Shown here in pieces: positions 25,251-33,624 of a DNA stretch of 64,000 nucleotides; position 1 is the stretch's first letter; every line of letters begins with the position of its first letter. The translations under genes were made by a program, and so were the position numbers. Below the pieces are notes generated by a model. The model was not told the origin of the DNA. It saw only the letters and a program-made list of their open reading frames with translations, and did not search any database. Origin of the DNA: Pelomonas lactea (GTDB lineage: Bacteria > Pseudomonadota > Gammaproteobacteria > Burkholderiales > Burkholderiaceae_C); contig NZ_JBIGHX010000001.1 in NCBI RefSeq assembly GCF_043555885.1, positions 558,001 through 622,000 of the forward strand, written 5' to 3'.

Positions 25251-26626
25251 CCCGCGCGCTGACGCTGATCGCCACGGCCGCGCTGCTGGCCGCCTGCGCC
25301 GGCCCCGAGCCGAAGAAGCCCACCGCCACTGAAAGCGCCCAGGCCGCGCTGCCGGCCGCCGCGTTCCCGAACGCCGGCGGCACCGGCGCCACGGCCGCCG
25401 CCGCCCTGCCCTGGGCGCAGGCCTTCCAGGGCGCGCGGCTGCAGCGGCTCATCCCGCTGGCGCTGGCCAACAACCGCGACCTGCGCGTAGCCGTCGCCAA
25501 CATCGGCGCCGCCCGTGCCACTGCAGCCGCGCGCGAGGCCGACCTGTGGCCGACGGTGAACGTCGGCATCAGCGGCTCGCGCACGCCCAACAGCAGCGGC
25601 GGCATCACCAGCAACTACCAGGCGGGGCTGCAGGTTTCGGCTTACGAGCTGGACCTGTTCGGCCGCCTGCGCAGCCTGGACGCCGCCGCGCAGGCCCAGC
25701 TGCTGGCCGCCGAGGCCAACCAGCAGGCGGTGCAGATCGCGCTGGTGGCTGCCGTCGCCACGGCCGAGATCGCGCTGCAGGCCGACGAGGCGCTGCTGAA
25801 GATCACGCGCGACACGCTGGCCAGCCGCGAGCAGTCGCTGTCGCTGATCCGCCAGCGCTTCGAGGGCGGCATCACCAGCGAGATCGACCTGCGCACGGCC
25901 GAGTCGGCGCTGCAGGCCGCGCGCGTGGCCTACGCGCAGACGCAGCGCCAGCGCGCGCTGGACCAGAACGCGCTGCTGCTGCTGCTGGGCGTCACGCCGC
26001 CGGCCGACCTGCCCGCGCCCACCGGGCTGCTGGCCGACTTCGAACCGCTGGCCGAGCTGCCCGCCGGCGTGCCGGCCGAGGTGCTGACGCGCCGGCCCGA
26101 CGTGCGCCAGGCCGAGCAGGCGCTGGCCGCGGTCGACGCCAACATCGGTGCCGCCCGCGCGGCCTTCTTCCCGCGCATCACGCTGACCGGCAGCCTGGGC
26201 ACCGCCAGCAGCCAGCTGGACAACCTGTTCAAGAACACTGTCTGGAGCTTTGCACCGTCGCTGGTGCAGCCGCTGTTCGACGCCGGCCGCAACCGCGCCA
26301 ACCTGGCCGCCGCGCGCGCCCAGCGCGACGCGGCGACGGCGCAGTACGAGAAGGCCATCCAGGGCGCGTTCCGCGACGTCGCCGACGCGCTGGCCGGCCG
26401 CGCCACGCTGGCCGAGCAGCGCACGGCGCAGGCCGCGCAGGTGGACGCCGAAGCGCGCCGGCTGGCGCTGGCCGAGGAGCGCTACAAGGCCGGCATCGCC
26501 AGCTCGCTGGACGTGCTGGATGCGCAGCGCTCGCTGTTCACCGCCCAACAGGCGCTGGTGCAGGTGCAGAGCCTGCGCGCGCAGAACCTGGTCGCGGTCT
26601 ACCGCGTGCTGGGCGGCGGGGTCTGA
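25247..26626 (+). CDS. RND outer-membrane factor lipoprotein (NodT/OprM type)
   Basis: A 459-residue outer-membrane channel of the TolC superfamily, completing the tripartite pump. LAAC at residues 14-17 is a lipobox. Two repeats of the outer-membrane-factor domain (about 55-245 and 270-455) show the typical strings YELDLFGRLRSLDAAAQAQLLA, LTRRPDVRQAEQ and AAFFPRITLTGSLG. Coupled to the pump gene by a 4-bp overlap. The next gene, an esterase, begins 2 bp after its stop. Confidence 0.95.
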   Translation: MTRALTLIATAALLAACAGPEPKKPTATESAQAALPAAAFPNAGGTGATAAAALPWAQAFQGARLQRLIPLALANNRDLRVAVANIGAARATAAAREADLWPTVNVGISGSRTPNSSGGITSNYQAGLQVSAYELDLFGRLRSLDAAAQAQLLAAEANQQAVQIALVAAVATAEIALQADEALLKITRDTLASREQSLSLIRQRFEGGITSEIDLRTAESALQAARVAYAQTQRQRALDQNALLLLLGVTPPADLPAPTGLLADFEPLAELPAGVPAEVLTRRPDVRQAEQALAAVDANIGAARAAFFPRITLTGSLGTASSQLDNLFKNTVWSFAPSLVQPLFDAGRNRANLAAARAQRDAATAQYEKAIQGAFRDVADALAGRATLAEQRTAQAAQVDAEARRLALAEERYKAGIASSLDVLDAQRSLFTAQQALVQVQSLRAQNLVAVYRVLGGGV

Positions 26627-26628
26627 CC

Positions 26629-27609
26629 GTGCGGCGCGCCCTGTGCTGGCTGGCCCTGGCGCTGCTGCTGCCGGCGGCCCAGGCGCAGGACACGCTGCGC
26701 GACCGCCTCAAGGCCCGCCTCGAGCAGCGCCGCGCCGACAAGGCCGCCGACGCGCCCGCTGCGGGCGGCCTGCAGGAGCTGCAGGTGCAGGGCCGCAAGG
26801 TGCTCGTCCACCTGCCGGCCGGGCGCGATGCCACACAGCCCGCGCCGCTGGTGCTGGCCCTGCACGGCGGCGGCGGCCATGCCGAGCACATGGCCGAGAA
26901 CTACGGCCTGCAGCGCAAGGCCGACGAGGCGGGCTTTATCGTCGCCTTCCCCAACGGCTACAGCAAGTTCCCGGGCGGCAAGTTCGCCACCTGGAACGCC
27001 GGCGGCTGCTGCGGCGATGCGCGCGACAAGGGTGTCGACGACGTGGGCTTCCTGCGCGAGGTCGTCAAGGCGCTGAGCCAGCGCTACCGCGTCGACGCCA
27101 GCCGCGTGTTCGCCACCGGCATGTCCAACGGCGGCATGATGAGCCACCGCCTGGCCTGCGAGGCGGCCGACGTGTTCCGCGCCGTCGCCGCCGTGGCCGG
27201 CACCGATGCCACCGACCGCTGCACGCCAAGCCGGCCCATCGCGGTGCTGCACATCCACGCCAGGGACGACACCCACGTGCTGTTCAACGGCGGCGCCGGG
27301 GCCGATGCGTTCCGCGACAAGAGCAAGGTCATGGACTTCGTGTCCGTGCCCGACACGATCTCGCGCTGGGTGCAGCGCAACCACTGCACCGCCGCGCCGC
27401 AGCGCACGCTGGATGCGCCCGGCGCGACCTGCGAGGCCAACCGCGGGTGTGCCGGCGGCGTCGGCGTGCAGCTGTGCGTCACCGACACCGGCGGCCACTC
27501 CTGGCCCGGCGCGCCCGCCCAGCGCCGCGGCAAGGCCGCCGGCTCCGCCGCGCTGGACGCCAACGACCAGATCTGGCGCTTCTTCGAAGCCGCGGCCGGC
27601 CGCCCTTGA
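26629..27609 (+). CDS. Secreted PHB depolymerase/LpqC-like esterase
   Basis: A 326-residue exported alpha/beta hydrolase of the esterase PHB family. GTG start at 26629, 2 bp after the outer-membrane-factor stop; signal peptide LALALLLPAAQAQ. Then LVLALHGGGGHAEHM (oxyanion region), GFIVAFPNGY, the nucleophile in GMSNGGMMS and the catalytic His in GGHSWPGAP. Relatives act on polyhydroxybutyrate, feruloyl or acetyl esters; the substrate here cannot be chosen. Several Cys (GGCCGD, CEANRGC) suggest disulphides. Its place in the efflux operon may be chance. Confidence 0.9.
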   Translation: MRRALCWLALALLLPAAQAQDTLRDRLKARLEQRRADKAADAPAAGGLQELQVQGRKVLVHLPAGRDATQPAPLVLALHGGGGHAEHMAENYGLQRKADEAGFIVAFPNGYSKFPGGKFATWNAGGCCGDARDKGVDDVGFLREVVKALSQRYRVDASRVFATGMSNGGMMSHRLACEAADVFRAVAAVAGTDATDRCTPSRPIAVLHIHARDDTHVLFNGGAGADAFRDKSKVMDFVSVPDTISRWVQRNHCTAAPQRTLDAPGATCEANRGCAGGVGVQLCVTDTGGHSWPGAPAQRRGKAAGSAALDANDQIWRFFEAAAGRP

Positions 27610-27629
27610 GGCCATCGCCCGCAATATTT

Positions 27630-27670
27630 TACTAAACAAAATTCTTCCACTAAACTTCGTGGAAGCGATT
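27630..27670. promoter_or_regulatory. AT-rich spacer with hairpin before the thioredoxin-like gene
   Basis: The 78-bp gap is unusually AT-rich (AATATTTTACTAAAC) for this genome. It contains CTTCCAC-TAAACTTC-GTGGAAG, a 7-bp stem at about 27646-27667. It probably holds the promoter of the thioredoxin-MFS pair and perhaps an operator; I cannot place the -35 and -10 with confidence. Confidence 0.4.
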
Positions 27671-27687
27671 CCAATTCCGCCATCCCC

Positions 27688-28146
27688 ATGCGCTTCCTGA
27701 CCGCCTCCCTGCTGCTCGCCACCAGCCTGACCGCCCTCGCCGGCCCGCCGGCCATCTATGACGAAGCCGCCGACGCCAAGGCCGCCATCCGCGCCACGCT
27801 GGCCGAGGCCGAGAAGGCCAGGCTGCCGGTGCTGGTGGTGTTCGGCGCCAACTGGTGCGGCGACTGCCGCATGCTGGACGCGACGTTCAAGACCGGCCCC
27901 AGCGCGCCGCTGATCGCGAAGAGCTTCAAGGTCGTCAAGGTGGACGTGGGCCGCTTCGACCGCAACGTCGACATCGCCGAGGGCTACCGCGTGCCGCTGA
28001 AGAAGGGCATCCCCGCCGTGGCGGTGCTGTCGCCACAGGGCAAGCTGCTGTACGCCACCGAAGGCGGCGAGCTGGCCGACGCCCGCAAGATGGGCGACCA
28101 GGGCGTCTACGAGTTCTTCACCCGCATCAGCGCGAGCGCCAAGTGA
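27688..28146 (+). CDS. Periplasmic thioredoxin-family protein
   Basis: A 152-residue exported thioredoxin-fold protein. The signal peptide LLLATSLTALAGPP is followed by a fold with active site WCGDC (FGANWCGDCRMLDATF), and cis-Pro in KKGIPAVAVLS. The CGDC motif and the spacing resemble DUF899/thioredoxin_7-type proteins that reduce periplasmic partners. Partner unknown. Its stop overlaps the GTG start of the MFS gene (GTGA). Confidence 0.9.
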   Translation: MRFLTASLLLATSLTALAGPPAIYDEAADAKAAIRATLAEAEKARLPVLVVFGANWCGDCRMLDATFKTGPSAPLIAKSFKVVKVDVGRFDRNVDIAEGYRVPLKKGIPAVAVLSPQGKLLYATEGGELADARKMGDQGVYEFFTRISASAK

Positions 28147-29276
28147 GCCCCGTCGTCGGCGCGTCGCGCGCGCTGCGCACGCAGTTCTTCGTGCTGGGCG
28201 TCATGTTCGCGACCTGGGGCGTGCATGTGCCCACGGTGAAGGGCCACTACGGCCTGGGCGAGCAGGCGCTGGCGCTGGCCATGCTGGCCGGCGGCGTCGG
28301 CGCGCTGATGGCCCTGGCGCAGGCCGGCCGCATCGTCGGCCGCTGGGGGCCGCGCGCGGTGTCCGCCGTCATGGGCGTGGCCTGCTGCGCGTCCATCGCC
28401 TGCCTGCTGGCCGGATCGGCCTACGCGGCGCTGCTGACGGTCATGCTGCTGTTCGGCATCACCGGCAGCCTGGTGGACGTGGCCATCAACACCGAGGCCA
28501 CCGAGATCGAGCGCCTGGCCGCCAAGCCGCTGATGAGCGGCTTCCACGGCATGTTCAGCCTCGGCGGCATGGCCGGCGCCGCCCTGGGCAGTGCCGCGCC
28601 CGCGCTGGGCCTGGGCGCGCAGGCCCACCTGCTGGTGGCGACCGGGCTGGGCGCCGTCGTCGTGCTGGTGGGCAGCCGCGCGATGCTGCCGGTGCCCGAG
28701 AAGGAAGCCGAGGAGAAGCACCCGCTGAGCCTGCCGCGCGGCCCGCTGCTGCTGCTGGGCGTGCTGGCCTCCATGGGCCTGATCGCCGAAGGCGCCATGT
28801 ACGACTGGAGCGTGCTGTTCATGAAGCAGGAGCGCGCCAGCGAGCCCAGCACCGCCGCGCTGGCCTACGCCAGCTTCAGCGGCGCGATGGCCATCGGCCG
28901 CTTCGGCGGCGACTGGGTGCGCGCGCGCATGTCGGGCACCCGGTTGATGCGCCTCAGCGGCGTGCTGGGCGCGGCCGGCATGGCGCTCGCGCTGTCGGTG
29001 CCCTCGCCCGCCGTCGCGCTGGTCGGCTTCGCGCTGGTGGGCCTGGGCCTGTCCAACGTCGTGCCGGTGCTGTTCAGTGCCGCGTCGAAGGTGCCGGGCG
29101 TGTCGTCGGCGCACGGCATCGCTGCCGTGTCGGGCGTGGGCTACCTGGGCATGATGGCCGGCCCGCCGCTGATCGGCCTCATCGCCGAGCACTCGTCGCT
29201 GACGACCGGGCTGCTGGTGGTCGTCGTGTTCGCGGTCTTCATGGCCTTGACGGCAAAACGGGCACTGCGGGGCTGA
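28143..29276 (+). CDS. MFS transporter
   Basis: A 377-residue major facilitator with about eleven or twelve hydrophobic segments and little hydrophilic loop, of the YbjJ-like type. GTG start at 28143 overlaps the thioredoxin stop; no better start is seen. Motifs include FATWGVHVPTVKGHYGL near the start and PLMSGFHGMFSLGGMAGAALG in the fifth segment region, typical of this subgroup. Substrate unknown. Confidence 0.88.
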   Translation: MSPVVGASRALRTQFFVLGVMFATWGVHVPTVKGHYGLGEQALALAMLAGGVGALMALAQAGRIVGRWGPRAVSAVMGVACCASIACLLAGSAYAALLTVMLLFGITGSLVDVAINTEATEIERLAAKPLMSGFHGMFSLGGMAGAALGSAAPALGLGAQAHLLVATGLGAVVVLVGSRAMLPVPEKEAEEKHPLSLPRGPLLLLGVLASMGLIAEGAMYDWSVLFMKQERASEPSTAALAYASFSGAMAIGRFGGDWVRARMSGTRLMRLSGVLGAAGMALALSVPSPAVALVGFALVGLGLSNVVPVLFSAASKVPGVSSAHGIAAVSGVGYLGMMAGPPLIGLIAEHSSLTTGLLVVVVFAVFMALTAKRALRG

Positions 29277-29328
29277 CGCCAAGCAGCCGCCGCCTCGATC
29301 TGCGCGACATACGGCCGGCCGCGGCCGG

Positions 29329-29724
29329 TCAGCTCACCGCTTCGACGTCGGCAGGCGTGCGGCTTGCCGTGCGTGCGCACAGCAACGCGGCCAGCTGTTC
29401 GGCCACGTCGTTGTCGAAACTCATCAGCGCGTCGGCCGCCTGGCCCGCGGCCGCGGCGCGCAGCACGTCGGCCACGCAGGCCTTCTGCGCATCGGTTGCC
29501 GCGCATCCGAGCGTGGCCTCCAGCCGCGCGACGGTCTCGTGGCGCAGGCGGTCAGAGCCCAGCACATGCCAGGCGTAGTCGACCTCGTAGCGTTCCACAG
29601 CGTCCTTGAGGCTCTCGCCATCCAGCCGCGACTCCTGCGCAAACACGGTCAGCGTGCGGGTGCACAGGCTGCGGTTGACGAGCGCCAGCAGTTCGTCGTG
29701 CACGGGGGTGTTTCCAGCGGCCAT
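29329..29724 (-). CDS. Conserved-looking helical protein of unknown function
   Basis: A 131-residue protein, predicted nearly all alpha-helical (LDGESLKDAVERYEVDYAWHVL, LRHETVARLEATLG) with three Cys. No signal peptide or membrane segment and no known family. It converges on the MFS gene and stands alone, with its own ATG at 29724. A GGCCGGCC-type palindrome lies in the short gap to the MFS stop. Confidence 0.6.
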   Translation of the reverse strand: MAAGNTPVHDELLALVNRSLCTRTLTVFAQESRLDGESLKDAVERYEVDYAWHVLGSDRLRHETVARLEATLGCAATDAQKACVADVLRAAAAGQAADALMSFDNDVAEQLAALLCARTASRTPADVEAVS

Positions 29725-29802
29725 GGTGGGTCCTTGTTACGGCAGTCAACCCACGAGACTGGCACCGTCGAAGGCCCATGGGCGGACCGGCGACACAGCA
29801 AA

Positions 29803-29837
29803 CAAAAAGCCCCTGACTCCATCGGGAATCAGGGGCC
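29803..29837 (-). terminator. Rho-independent terminator of tRNA-Phe
   Basis: On the minus strand GCCCCTGA and TCAGGGGC form an 8-bp stem followed by TTTTTG. It begins 7 bp after the CCA end of the tRNA gene. Confidence 0.85.
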
Positions 29838-29843
29838 TGTATC

Positions 29844-29919
29844 TGGTGGCCAAGGGCGGAATCGAACCACCGACACGCGGATTTTCAATCCGCTGCTCTA
29901 CCAACTGAGCTACTTGGCC
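29844..29919 (-). tRNA. tRNA-Phe (GAA anticodon)
   Basis: A 76-nt tRNA with encoded CCA end. Acceptor arms GGCCAAG and CTTGGCC pair perfectly; the D arm GTAGCTCAGTTGGTAGAGC and T arm GGTGGTTCGATTCCGCC are standard. The anticodon loop in GATTGAAAATC reads GAA. It follows the ntrX-type gene on the same strand by 70 bp and has its own terminator. Confidence 0.97.
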
Positions 29920-29989
29920 TTTTTCTCACTACCCGGCCGGTTAGCCGTTCAGCGAAGTCCGCGACTGTAGCACAACTTTTTGCGACTCG

Positions 29990-30712
29990 TCAGCCCCCGG
30001 CGCCACGCTTGTTGCGGCTGAGGTCCACGCCCAGCTGCTTGAGCTTGCGGTACAGGTGGGTGCGCTCCAGGCCGGTCTTCTCGGCGACGCGGGTCATGGA
30101 GCCGTTTTCCTTGGCGAGGTGGAACTCGAAGTAGCTCTTCTCGAACGCATCGCGCGCCTCGCGCAGCGGGCGGTCGAGCTCGAAGGTCTGCTCGGACGCC
30201 AGCAGCCCGCTGCCGTGGTTGTTCACCGGCAGGTGGCCGGACAGACCGCCGACGCTCTGGCTGGGCGCGGCGGGCAGGCCCATGACCGAGGGCTCGGGGC
30301 GCGCGTAGCTGGGCAGGCCCACGGCCGGCGGCGCCGGGCGCGGCGGTGCGGTCTTGACCAGCGCCTGCTCGACGGCGCGCAGCAGCTTCTGCAGCGTGAT
30401 GGGCTTTTCGAGGAAGGCGATGGCACCGAACTTGGTGGCCTCGACCGCCGTATCGATGGTGCCGTGGCCGCTCATCATGATGACGGGCATCGTGAGCAGG
30501 CCGGCGCCGCCCCATTCCTTCAGCAGCGTGACGCCGTCGACGTCGGGCATCCAGATGTCGAGCAGCACGAGATCGGGGCGCGAGCGCTCGCGCGCGGCCC
30601 TCGCCTGGGCGGCGTTCTCGGCAAGCTCGATGGTGTGCCCCTCGTCGCTGAGGATTTCTGACAACAGGGCGCGGATGCCCAGTTCGTCGTCGACAACAAG
30701 AATGGTGGCCAT
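29990..30712 (-). CDS. NtrX-like response regulator without AAA+ domain
   Basis: A 240-residue response regulator. Receiver domain at 1-120 with acidic pair Asp8/Asp9 and phospho-acceptor Asp52 (LLDIWMPD), then a Pro/Gly-rich linker and a Fis-type helix-turn-helix at about 200-235 (VAEKTGLERTHLYRKLKQLG). The central sigma-54-activating ATPase of true NtrX is missing, so it resembles RegA/PrrA-size regulators rather than a sigma-54 activator. It begins 6 bp after the sensor kinase NtrY-like gene, its evident partner. Confidence 0.92.
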   Translation of the reverse strand: MATILVVDDELGIRALLSEILSDEGHTIELAENAAQARAARERSRPDLVLLDIWMPDVDGVTLLKEWGGAGLLTMPVIMMSGHGTIDTAVEATKFGAIAFLEKPITLQKLLRAVEQALVKTAPPRPAPPAVGLPSYARPEPSVMGLPAAPSQSVGGLSGHLPVNNHGSGLLASEQTFELDRPLREARDAFEKSYFEFHLAKENGSMTRVAEKTGLERTHLYRKLKQLGVDLSRNKRGAGG

Positions 30713-30718
30713 GAATCC

Positions 30719-33007
30719 TTAGGTCTTGGCGCTGGCGGCACCGGGCTCGGTGACGGGCGCTAGATTCGAAAATGATAGCGAAACTTGCGCGCCGATCACG
30801 GGCTGCTCGGCACCGTCGTCAGGGGGAGAACCCGCATCGGATGCGGGATGCAGGTTGCGCAGGGCGATGCGGGCGCCGTGTTCATCGGCGATTTTCTTGA
30901 CGACCGCCAGACCCAGGCCGGTGCCCTTGGTCTTGGTCGTCACATAGGGTTCGAAGGCGCGCTTGAGCACCTTCTCGGCGAAACCGGGACCGTTGTCGAC
31001 GATGTGCAGCCGCACCGAGCGCGGCGCGCCGGCCTCGGTGACGGACAGCGACGAGCGCACGACGACGCGGCCGTCGGCACGCTCGTGCACCGCGTCCAGC
31101 GCGTTCTGCACGAGGTTGTGGATGACCTGGCGCAGCTGGCTGGCGTCGCCCTTGATGCAGGGCAGGCCGGGCGCGAGCTGGGTGGCCAGGCGGCCCTTCT
31201 CCTGCGCCTCGGCGTAGAGGCTGAGCACCTCCAGCACCAGCGCGTTGAGGTCCAGCGGTTTGAGCTGCGCGGACGGCAGGCGGGCGTAGTCGCGGAACTC
31301 GTTGACCAGCTGCTTCATCGCCTGCACCTGGTTGACGATGGTGGCAACGGAGCGCACCAGCATGGCCTGGTCGGTGCCTTCGAGCTTGGCCTCCAGCTTG
31401 TGCTGCATGCGCTCGGCGGAGAGCTGGATGGGCGTGAGCGGGTTCTTGATCTCGTGGGCCAGCCGGCGTGCGACCTCGCTCCACGCGGCGGAGCGCTGCG
31501 CGGAGACGACCTCGGAGATGTCGTCGAACACGAGCAGCCGCGCGCCGTAGGGCAGCGGCGCGCCGCGCACCAGCAGCGTCAGCGGGTCCTGCTTGGGGTC
31601 CAGCTGCAGCTCGAACGACTCCTGCCACAGCTCGCGGTCCATGTCGCGCTCGGCGGGGTCGGGGCCCAAGTGCTGCTCGAAGCGCTGCGTCAGCGACGCG
31701 GCAAAGTCGCGCAGCCCCGGCACGTCGGCCAGCGGCCGGCCGACGTAGGCCGACAGCGGCAGCCGCAGGATGCGTGTGGCGCCGGGGTTCACGGTCTCGA
31801 TGAGGCCCTCGGGGTCGAACACCAGCACGCCGGCAGTCAGGTTGTCGAGGATGGTCTGCAGGTGGGTGCGGGCGGCGTCCAGCTCGGCGACGGTGCGCGA
31901 CACCTGGGCGCGCGCGTCGGCGAGCTGGCCGGTCATGTCGGCGAAGGAGCGCGTCAGGCCGCCCAGTTCGTCGCGCGACGCGAGCACGGGGCGCACGGAC
32001 AGGTCGCCCTGGGCCACCTGGCGCACACCGTCGGCCAGCATCAGCAGCGGCCGCGCAAGCTGGTTGCCCAGCGTGACGGCCAGCAGCAGCGCGCCGAACA
32101 CGGCCAGGATGAGCACCAGCGTCAGCGTGCCCAGGTACATGCGGCGCAGGCCCACGCGCTCCAGCGAGCGCTGCTGGTACTCGCTGTTGGCGGTCTGCAC
32201 TGCCAGCGCATTGCTGAGCATGCTGGCCGGTACGCGCTGCACCACCATCAGGTAGCGCTCGCCCAGGCCCAGGCGCAGTTCTGTGTTGGGCAGCAGCGCC
32301 AGCGCGCGGATGCGGGCGCCGTTCTGCAGCGCGGCGGCTTCGTCTTCCAGACCTTCGAGCTGGCTGGCCGGCGCCCCACCGCGCGCGCGGCTGAGCATGG
32401 TCTCGCTGGGCCGGTCGGGCGTCAGCTGGCTGGTGTCGCCGCCGCTTTCCAGCAGGATCTGCCCGCGCCCGCCCACCAGCGCGACGGTGCGCGCGCCCAG
32501 CTTGTCGCGCACCCGCTCCAGCGCCAGCAGCTGCGGCATGCTGCCGTCGGCGAGCTGATCGGCGGCGTCGCGCGTCTTGGTGCCGAGGTCAGCCACCATC
32601 GCGTCCAGCGTGCCGCGGCCGAGGTTGAGGCCGGCCTCCAGCGCGCTGGCCAGCCGCACGTCGAACCAGGTCTCGATGCTGCGGTTCACGAACTGGTAGG
32701 AGACGGCGTAGATCATCACGCCGGGCACCACGCCCACCAGCGCAAAGATGCCCGCCAGCTTCAGCAGCAGCCGGCTGCCGAAGCGGCCGCGCCGCACGCG
32801 CACCACCAGCCGCACGGCGGCCGTCAGGATGACCAGCGTCAGCACCGCCGCGACGGCCACGTTGACCCAGTAAAGCCAGTGGTAGTGGCGCTCGAAGAAG
32901 CCGCGCTCGGGCGTGTTGCCCACGGTCAGCACGAAGGCCAGCACGCCGGCCACGCCGGTGAGGGTCACCAGCGTGATGACCCAGCCCCAACGCGCGACTT
33001 TCGTCAT
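30719..33007 (-). CDS. ntrY: NtrY-like membrane sensor histidine kinase
   Basis: A 762-residue kinase of the NtrY architecture: three or four N-terminal membrane segments, an extracytoplasmic region of about 150-280, a further segment near 296-318, HAMP (about 320-370), PAS (about 385-490), the His box RRLAHEIKNPLTP with His518, and the ATPase with NLVQNALDAV, DNGPGF and GTGLGLAVVKK. It should phosphorylate the receiver protein encoded 6 bp downstream. NtrYX systems in other bacteria sense nitrogen or redox state; the signal here is unknown. Confidence 0.93.
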   Translation of the reverse strand: MTKVARWGWVITLVTLTGVAGVLAFVLTVGNTPERGFFERHYHWLYWVNVAVAAVLTLVILTAAVRLVVRVRRGRFGSRLLLKLAGIFALVGVVPGVMIYAVSYQFVNRSIETWFDVRLASALEAGLNLGRGTLDAMVADLGTKTRDAADQLADGSMPQLLALERVRDKLGARTVALVGGRGQILLESGGDTSQLTPDRPSETMLSRARGGAPASQLEGLEDEAAALQNGARIRALALLPNTELRLGLGERYLMVVQRVPASMLSNALAVQTANSEYQQRSLERVGLRRMYLGTLTLVLILAVFGALLLAVTLGNQLARPLLMLADGVRQVAQGDLSVRPVLASRDELGGLTRSFADMTGQLADARAQVSRTVAELDAARTHLQTILDNLTAGVLVFDPEGLIETVNPGATRILRLPLSAYVGRPLADVPGLRDFAASLTQRFEQHLGPDPAERDMDRELWQESFELQLDPKQDPLTLLVRGAPLPYGARLLVFDDISEVVSAQRSAAWSEVARRLAHEIKNPLTPIQLSAERMQHKLEAKLEGTDQAMLVRSVATIVNQVQAMKQLVNEFRDYARLPSAQLKPLDLNALVLEVLSLYAEAQEKGRLATQLAPGLPCIKGDASQLRQVIHNLVQNALDAVHERADGRVVVRSSLSVTEAGAPRSVRLHIVDNGPGFAEKVLKRAFEPYVTTKTKGTGLGLAVVKKIADEHGARIALRNLHPASDAGSPPDDGAEQPVIGAQVSLSFSNLAPVTEPGAASAKT

Positions 33008-33062
33008 GGCCGCTCCGGGAGGGCGGCCGGCCGGTTCGAGGAGACCCTGAGTCCAGCCCTTG

Positions 33063-33623
33063 TCATTTCAAGGAGAAGTCGGCCGCGAAGTTGCGCTTCT
33101 GCTCGATGCTCAGCGCAAAGCCCGACTGCAGGCCGATCTGCATCGGGCGGGGCAGCTGGCTCACGTCCAGCTTGTAGCTGAACTCCAGGTAGTAGCTGCC
33201 GCCGTCCTCGATGTCCTTGGGCTCGGCGATGCGCCAGGCGCTCACGCCCCGGATGACGGCCAGCGCCTCGTCCAGCGAGCTGAAGCTCTGGTGCAGGCCG
33301 CCGGTGGAGACGCGGTACTGCCGGGTCAGCGACTGCCAGCTGAGCTTCCAGGCCCGCTCGCTCTGCGCGATGCGCGCATCGCGCCAGTACCAGCGGTTGC
33401 GCAGCACGGTGGCCTCGGCGACGAAGTTCAGCGGCACACCCTTGTGCAGCGCATCCTCGGCGGCGCGGCTGAGCTCGAAGCGGGTGGAGAAGCTCAGCTC
33501 CAGCCCGTCCTCGGTCTTGCGCGTGGCCAGCTGGGCCAGCTCGACGCCTTCGGCCCGCGCCCCGCCCGGGATCAGGGCGAGCAGCGCGGCGAAGAAGGCA
33601 GCGATGGCGATGCGGGCGAACAA
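33063..33623 (-). CDS. DUF4390 domain exported protein
   Basis: A 186-residue protein with signal peptide (AIAAFFAALLALIPGGARA) and the DUF4390 domain (LELSFSTRFELSRAAEDALHKGVPLNF, WRIAEPKDI). Function unknown, though it is regularly found between rsmB and ntrY in Burkholderiales. The only start available is TTG at 33623, one base after the rsmB stop, so translation probably depends on rsmB. Confidence 0.88.
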   Translation of the reverse strand: MFARIAIAAFFAALLALIPGGARAEGVELAQLATRKTEDGLELSFSTRFELSRAAEDALHKGVPLNFVAEATVLRNRWYWRDARIAQSERAWKLSWQSLTRQYRVSTGGLHQSFSSLDEALAVIRGVSAWRIAEPKDIEDGGSYYLEFSYKLDVSQLPRPMQIGLQSGFALSIEQKRNFAADFSLK

Positions 33624-33624
33624 C

